A DNA stretch of 64,000 bases. Source: Actinoplanes xinjiangensis. GTDB lineage: Bacteria; Actinomycetota; Actinomycetes; Mycobacteriales; Micromonosporaceae. A model generated the notes under the pieces. That model saw only the letters and a list, made by a program, of their open reading frames with translations, did no database searches and was not told where the DNA came from. This document shows, piece by piece, positions 24,334 through 31,584 of the stretch. The position numbers and the translations under genes are program-made. The first letter of the stretch is position 1, and each line of letters starts with the position of its first letter. Location: the NCBI RefSeq assembly GCF_003148685.1, contig NZ_QGGR01000023.1, positions 1 through 64,000 of the forward strand, read 5' to 3'.

Positions 24334-27282
24334 TCACGACCGGATCTTCACCGCGAGGCTGGTCGCCCGGCCATCGAGGTGACCGGCCTTGCGGGCGATC
24401 ACCGTGACGGTCAGCTTCTTGCCGCGCATCGACGACTTCAGCTTCAGCGTCGCACCGGTCACGCCACGGATGAGCTTGCCGTTCAGCCGCCACTCGTACC
24501 GGTAGGCGTCCACCTTCGGCGACCACGAACCGGCCGCCGCCCGCACGGTCCGGCCGACCTTGGCCGTGCCGGTGACCTTCGGGCGGGCGGTGGCCTTCGC
24601 GGCCGGGCCGCGGGTGACGACGGCCGAGGCGGTCGACGAGGCGGTTCCGGACGGATGCCCGGCGCGGGTCGCGGTCACCCGGACGGTGAGACGCTTGCCG
24701 AGCGCACCGGGCGTGATCTGGTACGCCGCCCCGGTCGCGCCCCTGATCACCGCACCGTTGGCGTACCACTGGCAGGTGTACTTCGTGGCGGCCGGGGACC
24801 AGGTGCCGGCCGCTGCCCGCACCGTCGAACCGACCCGGACCGTCCCGCTGATCGCCGGTGCCCTGGTGGCCCGCAGCGCCGCCGCCGGGGCCGGGTCGCC
24901 GACGGTGAGCGCCGCGCCCTGGCCGTCCGCGGGCTGAGCGGTGAGCGCCCAGGTGAAGGTGCCGTCGGCGACGGCCTTCCCGGCCGCGTCCCGCCCGTCC
25001 CAGGTGGCCCGGATCTGCCCGGACGTGCCCGACCCCGACAGCGTCCGCAGCGTCGCGCCGGCCCGGTCGCGGATGGTGACCTGCCACGACGCGGCCGGCT
25101 TCGACAGCCACCAGGTGCCGGACCAGTTCGCCGCCGCCGTCGAGACCTCGGAGTCGATCACGGACAGCGGTGATGTCGCGATCCCGGTCGGCACCACGTG
25201 AACCCGCTGCGCGTCATCGGCCCACGCGACACCGCCACCGAACCGGTCCACGGTCCAGCTGGTCCCCGCCCCGTGGGAGGAGCCGAGCTCCGCCTCGGTG
25301 ACCAGGGTCCGGGCGGGTGCGCCGGTGGTCAGGTCGGACAGCTGGAGACCGGCGCCGGCCACGTACGCGACCAGGAAACCGTCCCCGAGCAGCACCTCAC
25401 CGGCGGGTGCCGTGACCGTCCTACGGGCGACCCGGTCGTAGACCCCGGAGCCGTGATGTGATCCCCAGTAGTCGACGCACGTCCAGTACACCCACCGGCC
25501 CACCGCCTGCAGCTTCGACGGAGTGCAGTCGTTGGCGGTCGTGAAACTCTCCCCCGGCGTACCGGACGGGAGGCTGGTGGCCTGAACCGCGCCACCCTCC
25601 GCCGACCCGCTCCACAGCGTGGCACCCCACACCGCCGAGCCGACCCGCTCCCGCTTCTGGAGCACGGTGCCGGTGCCGGTGGCGGGGAACCGGACGACGT
25701 ACTGATCCTGCCCGCCACCGCCCAGCCCGGTGACCACGCCGTAGCGGCCGGACAGATCGGAGAGGTACGGGCTGTCGGCGCCGGTGTCGACGCTGGGCCC
25801 CCAGGTGCTGCTGCCGTTGACCCTCAGCATGGTCAGGCCCTGCTCGGTGCCGTGTTCCCGGCCGTGCAGCCCGGTGCCGTCGGCGAACATCCGGATGCAC
25901 CGGTCCTGGTGGCCGTCCAGCGAGCAGAAACCGTCCCGGCCGCCGGCGTAGTCGTCCACGGTGCTCCGGACGACACTCGGCACGCCTCCCGGTGCCGGGC
26001 TGGTCAGCCAGGTGCTCCGGTACGCCCCGATGGTCGTCGAGGGCGCGTAGGCGGTGCTGTTCGCGACCGTGGTCAGGACACCGCCGCCCAGGGACAGACC
26101 GTGGACCTGTGCCGGCATCGGCTGTACGGCGGTCAGCCGCTCCCGCACCACCGAACCGTCCGCGGACTCGCGCACCCGGTAGATGCCGAGGTCGGTGTCA
26201 CCGCGCCACACGTCCTCCTCGGCGCCCGCCACGAGGACCGAGCCGTCCGGGGCCTGCACCAGCCCGTGTGCGCCGAGGCCCAGGACCTCGGTCATGTCGG
26301 GGTCGTCGACGGTCGCCGGAACGGCCCAGAGCGGCTCGCCCCGGAAACGGCTGTTGCCGGTCCTCATGCGGTCCATGGCCAGCAGGTGTGTTCCAGTCAC
26401 TGCGTACGACGCGTCGTACCCGAAAGCGCCCACCTCGACCGTGCGGGGCTCCGCGCCAAGGTCCTGCCGCGGGTAGACGTCGATCGCGCTGCGGCCCATC
26501 CGGAGCCGGAGCACCGAGCCCGGTGCGAGCTTGAAGCCGGACACCTCCCAGGACTCACCCGAGTCGAGCCGGTCGGGCAGGGCCACCGCGGCACCACCGG
26601 CCAGGTCGGCCAGCGACCAGTGCGGGCCGTCCGCGGTCTCGTACCGCAGGATGAGGGCCTTGCCGTCGCCGTCCTCCACGGTGATGTCCGTGGCGTCCGT
26701 GGGCAATCCGGTCACCGGCGTTCCGGTCACGCCGCCGTTCGCCGAGCGCCACAGGTGGTACGTGTCATCCCCACCGCTGGTGACGACGACACCGCCGTAC
26801 GTACCGCGGTAGGAGTGGCCCTCCGGAATCGCCACCTCACCGATCACGCCGGAGGAGGCGGTGAGCAGCGTCACCTTCGGTGTCGGGGACGCGTAGAAGA
26901 GCGCCACCGTGTCGGACCCGGTGCCGCTGATCTCGAAGTCGGAGTCCATGTTCCGGAAGTAGCCGGAGTTGAAGTCGTATCCCAGGGGGGACCGCAGCCG
27001 CTGCGCCAGAGCCGTGGTGATGCCCGTGCCGTAGTCGGTCCACAGCAGCCGGTCGTCACCCTCCTGGAGCCAGAGGAAGCCGGTCGTGCCGGCGGTGAGG
27101 ATCTGGGTGGCCCGGGGCACCGCCCGTGCCGCCGCCGGAATGACCAGCTCCGCATCGCTGACCGCGGCGAAGGCCGGTGTGGGCAGCGTCGTCGGGGCCG
27201 TGGCGAGCACCCCGCCCAGTCCGGCCGCGGCAAGCATCGCCACCGCGACCCTGGTCCTGCTGTACTGATTGATCGTGCTCAC
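24334..27282 (-). CDS. large secreted protein with a FlgD-like and two Ig-like C-terminal domains
   Basis: A 982-residue protein with a signal peptide (residues ~1-39, VAVAMLAAAGLGGVLA...PAFAA). Residues ~40-690 are rich in W and G with short beta-strand motifs, resembling a propeller of degenerate blades. A FlgD-type Ig module follows (AGATLRTLSGSG, then TWDGRDAAGKAVADGTFTW). Two related ~85-residue modules end the protein, each starting 'VxGTxxVGxTVRAAAGxWSP' and continuing with 'YxxxWxxNGxxIRGxTGA'. No anchor or LPXTG motif is seen. Enzymatic motifs are absent, so it may be an adhesin or surface-associated protein (inference). Confidence 0.8.
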   Translation of the reverse strand: MSTINQYSRTRVAVAMLAAAGLGGVLATAPTTLPTPAFAAVSDAELVIPAAARAVPRATQILTAGTTGFLWLQEGDDRLLWTDYGTGITTALAQRLRSPLGYDFNSGYFRNMDSDFEISGTGSDTVALFYASPTPKVTLLTASSGVIGEVAIPEGHSYRGTYGGVVVTSGGDDTYHLWRSANGGVTGTPVTGLPTDATDITVEDGDGKALILRYETADGPHWSLADLAGGAAVALPDRLDSGESWEVSGFKLAPGSVLRLRMGRSAIDVYPRQDLGAEPRTVEVGAFGYDASYAVTGTHLLAMDRMRTGNSRFRGEPLWAVPATVDDPDMTEVLGLGAHGLVQAPDGSVLVAGAEEDVWRGDTDLGIYRVRESADGSVVRERLTAVQPMPAQVHGLSLGGGVLTTVANSTAYAPSTTIGAYRSTWLTSPAPGGVPSVVRSTVDDYAGGRDGFCSLDGHQDRCIRMFADGTGLHGREHGTEQGLTMLRVNGSSTWGPSVDTGADSPYLSDLSGRYGVVTGLGGGGQDQYVVRFPATGTGTVLQKRERVGSAVWGATLWSGSAEGGAVQATSLPSGTPGESFTTANDCTPSKLQAVGRWVYWTCVDYWGSHHGSGVYDRVARRTVTAPAGEVLLGDGFLVAYVAGAGLQLSDLTTGAPARTLVTEAELGSSHGAGTSWTVDRFGGGVAWADDAQRVHVVPTGIATSPLSVIDSEVSTAAANWSGTWWLSKPAASWQVTIRDRAGATLRTLSGSGTSGQIRATWDGRDAAGKAVADGTFTWALTAQPADGQGAALTVGDPAPAAALRATRAPAISGTVRVGSTVRAAAGTWSPAATKYTCQWYANGAVIRGATGAAYQITPGALGKRLTVRVTATRAGHPSGTASSTASAVVTRGPAAKATARPKVTGTAKVGRTVRAAAGSWSPKVDAYRYEWRLNGKLIRGVTGATLKLKSSMRGKKLTVTVIARKAGHLDGRATSLAVKIRS

Positions 27283-27427
27283 GGCCGCGGCTTTCTCCTA
27301 CCCCCGAGGCGTGGTCCCGGCGCGCCGCCGCAACGACGTTACGGCCCCGTCCCCACGCGTGTGTGGCAGCAGCCTACCGAACATCGACCGTCTGCGCTGT
27401 ACCTGATCCAGCTCTGTGGAGAAACGC

Positions 27428-27465
27428 GGAAGCCCTGGCGGACAACGGTCCTGACCAGGGCTTCC
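27428..27465 (-). terminator. terminator of the 27.5-29.5 kb gene
   Basis: GGAAGCCCTGG (27428-27438) and CCAGGGCTTCC (27455-27465) form a perfect 11-bp stem with a 16-nt loop, 20 bp beyond the stop of the minus-strand gene. Confidence 0.7.
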
Positions 27466-27485
27466 GGAGGGTGGTGGAAATCGGC

Positions 27486-29531
27486 TCAGCGGCGATAGGT
27501 CCGCTTGGCGAGCGTGCTCACGTTGCCCGCCCTGTCGTACGCGCGGAGCTGGACCGTGAACTTCTTGCCGTACTTCTTCGGGTTCAGCGTGAAGCTGTAG
27601 CCGGCCTTCGTGTCGGTGGCGACGACCTTGCCGTTGACGAGCAGCTGCACCTTCGCGACGCCGTTCCGGTCACTCGCGGCCGCGCCGATCGTCGTGTTCC
27701 TCGTCAGCTTCGCGTTGTTCTTCGGCGCCCGGGTGAGCTTCAACGTGGGCGCCACCGTGTCGTTGACGACGACCCGACGAGCCACCGTGGTGTTGCCCAG
27801 CTTGTCGGTCACCACCCACTCGATGGTGTGGTCGCCCTGCGCCTTCAGGGCCAACGTCCAGGCCCACGGCGAACTCGTGGCCCTGGCACCGGTGACCCGT
27901 ACCGCCTGGATACCGCTCGGGTCGGAGGCCTTCGCGGTGGTACGCACGCTGCCGCGCACCAGCGCCCGATTGCCGGGAGTCACCGAGCTGATCGCCGGGC
28001 CCGCGTTGTCGACGTGGTAGACGCCGCCCTCGTAGCTGCCGTTGTCGGCATGGTCGAAGACATGGAACGCCAGGGACTGGTCGCCGTTGAACCCGCGACT
28101 GTCCCAGGTCATCGTCCACGGCGCCGCGGTGCTACGGGCGACGACCGTCCCGCCCGGGCCGCGCATTTCGATGCGCGCGGTGTCGCTGGAGACGTTCGTG
28201 GCCCGGAACGTGACCACACCATGGATGAGTGACCCGGGCGCCGGGGTGAGCGTCGCGTCGGGACGGAGCACGTCCGCCCGTACCCTCGTGGACTTCTCTC
28301 CGATGTTTCCGGCCGCGTCGAAGGCGCGGATGGTGATCCGCGGCTCCTGCTCATGCACCGAGGTCGGCAGCTCGACGCGGACCTCGCGGGGCAGTGGGCT
28401 CTGATAGGTCGCGGTGACCGCGCCGTTCACCAGGACCTCCACCTTGGTCACCGCGACGTCGTCTGACCAGGACGGAGTGATGTCGCGGTACCAGCCCAGC
28501 AGCTGGCCCTCGGTGAGCCCGGTGGCGGTGACGGCCGGCGGGTTGGTGTCCTTGCCACCCGGGGCGGTCGGCGCCGGGTTGAGGATCAGCGGCGCGGTGT
28601 CGTTGGACTTGTCCAGGTCGTCGGCGAAGCGCTCACACGTGCACGCCGGGTTCACCTCGACCAGGCCGGCCGCGTCCTGGATCACCTCGTCGACCCGAAG
28701 TTTGAACGGCAGGCTGAGGGCGTACTCCTTGCCGAGCTTCAGATAGCCGTCGAGTACGCACGCGTACTGCACCGCGTCGGTGCGGGTCCGCTGCGCCTCC
28801 GTGGCAGGGGCGCACTCCGGTGAGGCGCTCTGCACGGACGTGCCCGGCGGGATCGTGACGACCACGAGGCCGTGCGGCACGCCGGTGCCGATCCACTTGA
28901 GCGTGGCGGGCCCGTCGTTGCGTACCGCGGGCTTGAGCTGGACCACGTCGCCGACCGCGCCGTAAACCTTGCCGCCGGAGGCGACCAGATCCGCGCTCTG
29001 CCGGCCGGTGATCGACACATCCACGAACTGCCAGGGGTAGACGCCCGTCTTCGCCGGCGGCGCGTCGTCGAGCAGCGGCAGGACCGCTCCGTCACCGGGC
29101 GTGCCGTACGGCCGGTGGTACGCCTTCTTCTCCCAGGTGAACTGGGACATCATGGCGCTCGGCGCGTAGGCGTCGGCCGGGGCGCGAAGCGGCAGATCCA
29201 CCCGGTACGACCGGCCCGACTCCAGGGTCCGGTCGAAGACGCAGGCCTCCAGCTGCCCCAGGATGTCGTAGGTGCAGTTCTTGTACCGGCTGTCGGTCGC
29301 GAAGCCGTCGATCCCGAAGAAGGAGACAGCGACGCCGTCGATCGAGGACCGGCCGGTGTTGGTGAGCGACAGCGGTGCCGTGAAGATGGCACCCGGCGTG
29401 GCCGTGGCCTGCACCGTCGGGCCCGCACTCAAGGGCAGGAAGTCATCGGCCCGCGCGGGGGCCGCCAGAGCGAGGGGCAGGGTGAGAGCGGCCAAGGCGG
29501 TGAAAACACGCCGGGCCGTGGTGTTGTGCAT
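27486..29531 (-). CDS. secreted multi-domain Ig-like protein
   Basis: A 681-residue protein with a signal peptide ending APARA-DD near residue 28. The N-terminal half contains two DUF11-like modules ('PLSLTNTGRSSIDGVAVSFF', 'LKPAVRNDGPATLKWIGTG'). The C-terminal half is a chain of bacterial Ig-like modules with 'DAAGNIGEKSTRVRADVLRPDA', 'DHADNGSYEGGVYHVDNAGP' and 'DKLGNTTVARRVVVNDTVAP'. The last module (AKLTRNT, VAKVQLLVNGKVVATD, RAYDRAGNVS, ending TYRR) closely resembles the last module of the S8 protease at 51896-54136. No catalytic motif is evident. It is probably a surface or extracellular binding protein. Confidence 0.8.
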   Translation of the reverse strand: MHNTTARRVFTALAALTLPLALAAPARADDFLPLSAGPTVQATATPGAIFTAPLSLTNTGRSSIDGVAVSFFGIDGFATDSRYKNCTYDILGQLEACVFDRTLESGRSYRVDLPLRAPADAYAPSAMMSQFTWEKKAYHRPYGTPGDGAVLPLLDDAPPAKTGVYPWQFVDVSITGRQSADLVASGGKVYGAVGDVVQLKPAVRNDGPATLKWIGTGVPHGLVVVTIPPGTSVQSASPECAPATEAQRTRTDAVQYACVLDGYLKLGKEYALSLPFKLRVDEVIQDAAGLVEVNPACTCERFADDLDKSNDTAPLILNPAPTAPGGKDTNPPAVTATGLTEGQLLGWYRDITPSWSDDVAVTKVEVLVNGAVTATYQSPLPREVRVELPTSVHEQEPRITIRAFDAAGNIGEKSTRVRADVLRPDATLTPAPGSLIHGVVTFRATNVSSDTARIEMRGPGGTVVARSTAAPWTMTWDSRGFNGDQSLAFHVFDHADNGSYEGGVYHVDNAGPAISSVTPGNRALVRGSVRTTAKASDPSGIQAVRVTGARATSSPWAWTLALKAQGDHTIEWVVTDKLGNTTVARRVVVNDTVAPTLKLTRAPKNNAKLTRNTTIGAAASDRNGVAKVQLLVNGKVVATDTKAGYSFTLNPKKYGKKFTVQLRAYDRAGNVSTLAKRTYRR

Positions 29532-29688
29532 TTAGTTGTCCTCCCGTGTTGCCCGCATCCTAAAGATCGGCGGCGGTCCTCGCTGCCCGGGTGATCAGTG
29601 TCATGACGGGTGACGGGATTCCAACCCCCGCGCCACATCGGACCGGACGATCACGGTTGCCACGGAGGATCCGCGCGACGGAACCTGA

Positions 29689-30051
29689 TCAGTCCGTCGG
29701 CAGCGGCCCGATGGCGTCGACTCGTCCCCACACGTCCGGCGGCGGGAAATCGGCGGGACACGGGATGGTCTCCACCTGCAGCGCCGGGTCCGGAGCCGGT
29801 ACTCCGGTCACGGACGCGCACGTCACCCAGGAGAATTCCTCGTACGTGCCGCCACCGCCGCCCGAACCCCGCCCGTTCACGGCGAACTGCGCGGTGACCT
29901 GGCGTCCGTCCGCCGTGATCGCGAGCAACTGGGAATCCTTGCCGCGATCCCGCAGGCCGGGCTCGATCTCATCGCGGAGTCTCTGACCGGCCCAGGTCTC
30001 ACCGGCCGCCTGACGCAACTGGTAGCTGAACCCGAGCCTGGAACTCGACAT
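29689..30051 (-). CDS. hypothetical protein, N-terminus uncertain or lost
   Basis: From the ATG at 30051 the protein has 120 residues; the same frame extends to an ATG at 30171, but the extra 40 residues have poor composition. Neither start has a Shine-Dalgarno site. The core (LRQAAGETWAGQRLRDEIEPGLRDRG, LLAITADGRQVTAQFAV, and FSWVTCASVTG) looks like a real folded domain. The absence of a signal peptide or helix before it suggests that the 5' end has been lost or frameshifted. The gene lies just outside the left border of the island. Confidence 0.5.
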   Translation of the reverse strand: MSSSRLGFSYQLRQAAGETWAGQRLRDEIEPGLRDRGKDSQLLAITADGRQVTAQFAVNGRGSGGGGGTYEEFSWVTCASVTGVPAPDPALQVETIPCPADFPPPDVWGRVDAIGPLPTD

Positions 30052-30204
30052 ATCCGCGGCCAACGTTGTCAGCAACCTTGTCGCGGCTCTTGCCCAACGC
30101 AAGTCGCCGGCGCAGGGGAACAACCGAAGGCGCCGCCCGACCGCGCACCAGCACCGCTTGGTGGGAAGCATCCGAACACCGGCAAGGCCGCGGCCGATGC
30201 AAAA

Positions 30205-30236
30205 ACCGCCCTACCAGAAGTGTCTGGTAGGGCGGT
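30205..30236 (-). terminator. terminator downstream of the displaced tRNA-Gly 3' fragment
   Basis: ACCGCCCTACCAGA (30205-30218) and TCTGGTAGGGCGGT (30223-30236) form a perfect 14-bp stem with a 4-nt loop, followed on the minus strand by TTTTT. It sits 10 bp beyond the 3' end of the partial tRNA-Gly, where the terminator of the original tRNA gene would be. Confidence 0.85.
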
Positions 30237-30244
30237 CCAAATCT

Positions 30245-30286
30245 GAGCGGGTGACGGGAATCGAACCCGCACTGTCAGCTTGGGAA
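30245..30286 (-). repeat. attL: displaced 3' part of tRNA-Gly(CCC)
   Basis: Forty-two bases match 45225-45266 with a single mismatch (A at 30271 against G at 45251). The match covers the anticodon loop (TTCCCAA), anticodon stem, T-arm, acceptor 3' strand and discriminator of tRNA-Gly. Similarity stops abruptly at the 5' edge of the anticodon loop. That is the usual crossover boundary of tyrosine-recombinase integration in a tRNA gene. Confidence 0.88.
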
Positions 30287-30681
30287 CTCGCGGAGGTGAT
30301 CGATCTAGCCAAGGTCAACAGGCTGCGCCGCTGGCCGGAGTGGTCCAGGCTTCCCGCGGCTCCCCGGGGCTCCCCGCCGTCACGGGCACGCCGGGGGCAC
30401 GTCTGGCTATCGGCGGAGCTTGTTCCGGCGCGGTGGTCACTCGCCTGGCGGGACTCGCCAATTCAGTGGCAAGCCGGCGAAGCCGGTGCGGCAGTCGATC
30501 GCCGGAACCACGAATTAGGTCGACCACTGATGCGATCGTGGCGGCGTCTTGGACCGTGGTTTGGGCGCGGGTTCCGGCGGGTGTCGACGGCTTACCGCCC
30601 CGGCGCCGAAGGCTGGCCGGGGCGGCGTGCCGTCGGCTGGCTCGCCGCGCCCGCACCGCGCGAAGCGCGGTGCCTTGATAT

Positions 30682-30735
30682 CAGAGAGGCCAATTCGGCA
30701 GTACCCTGAGAGGCCTGAGAGGCAGGCTGAGAGGC
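30682..30735. repeat. short direct repeats CTGAGAGGC
   Basis: Exact copies lie at 30706-30714, 30715-30723 and 30727-30735, with a one-mismatch copy (CAGAGAGGC) at 30682-30690. They lie 400-450 bp inside the left att site. Confidence 0.6.
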
Positions 30736-31025
30736 AGACCTGAATGGCCTCCTGCCAAGCCGACACGACTCCCACCTGACCCGAACCTGCGCCTTGTACT
30801 CAGGATGACTCGCATCGTCCTGCAGAGAGAAGTCCGTATGAAAGGCGCCGAAACGATACGGACCCTTGATCATCCCGACGATGACACAACAATCTCAGAG
30901 GGCCGCGAGCACCACCCGCTGATGAGGTGCAAGCTTGGTTGGTGAGGCTCCATTGGCGGACCTAATATGCCGGGTTAGATCAGCGTAAACCCTCGACCGA
31001 CGGCATGTTCATCAAATAGGGTGAC

Positions 31026-31037
31026 CTACGATCGTAG
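31026..31037. promoter_or_regulatory. palindromic possible operator before the 2-TM/TPR genes
   Basis: CTACGATCGTAG is a perfect 12-bp palindrome 15 bp upstream of the first gene of the pair, a position suited to a repressor site. This is inference only. Confidence 0.3.
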
Positions 31038-31052
31038 AGTGCGGGCGTCAAT

Positions 31053-31544
31053 GTGCCGAGAGGAATGCGAATCATTGACCTTCACAGAAAGACTGCGCAG
31101 CTGATGCCAGAGACACCGGCTGAATGGCTTGAAAGTCAAGCCGACAGGACCTTCGCGCGTCAACGAGCCGAGGTGGACACCGCGAAACTTGTTGCGACAT
31201 TCTCGACAGGGGTCACGACAACGCTAGTCGCGACTTCACTGCAAGTAGGTGAACCCAACGGGTGGGACCTCACTGGCGTAATTCTGCTAGCTGCGGCTGT
31301 TCTCGCGGTCTTTTATCTTATCCTTCTAGATAGGATAACTGAATCCGATCAAAACCAGTTACTCGAAATATCTAAACTCAATGGTTGGACGGATGCGCAA
31401 TTAGTCAATGAGCTTCGAACATCCATGCTTAAGGCAACATACGTGAACACCGGAGTTGTTACTAACGTGCGACGCGCCTTAGTTGGCCAAGTGTTTCTGA
31501 GTTTGATGGCGGGAATTTTTGCTTGTATATCCTTGTTGAGGTAA
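31053..31544 (+). CDS. two-helix membrane protein upstream of the giant TPR gene
   Basis: A 163-residue protein. The GTG at 31053 is used as start; ATG codons at 31065 and 31104 are alternatives, and none has an ideal ribosome site. The N-terminal ~45 residues are soluble and helical (PETPAEWLESQADRTFARQRAEVD). Two hydrophobic segments lie at ~47-66 (LVATFSTGVTTTLVATSL) and ~73-93 (GVILLAAAVLAVFYLILL). After a soluble stretch, a third segment lies at the C-terminus (VGQVFLSLMAGIFACISLL). I recognise no family. Codon use is A/T-rich like the TPR gene that begins 40 bp later, so the two probably form one transcriptional unit. Confidence 0.7.
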   Translation: MPRGMRIIDLHRKTAQLMPETPAEWLESQADRTFARQRAEVDTAKLVATFSTGVTTTLVATSLQVGEPNGWDLTGVILLAAAVLAVFYLILLDRITESDQNQLLEISKLNGWTDAQLVNELRTSMLKATYVNTGVVTNVRRALVGQVFLSLMAGIFACISLLR

Positions 31545-31584
31545 ACAGACAAAGTTTGGGTGCAAAGGATCGGAGGGGCAGGCG

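Larger units (their letters stand above)
30287..31052. other. gap at the left end of the island
   Basis: No ORF here has convincing composition on either strand. This is where an integrase gene would normally sit next to the att site, so it may hold its eroded remains, but I cannot recognise any integrase motif (no R-H-x-x-R pattern). Visible structure: three exact CTGAGAGGC repeats at 30706-30735 and a 12-bp palindrome at 31026-31037. Confidence 0.45.

Noticed and set aside
30245..30286. A second functional tRNA-Gly
   Set aside because: The 5' half (acceptor 5' strand, D-arm, anticodon 5' stem) is missing, so it cannot fold as a tRNA. It is the displaced attachment-site copy.
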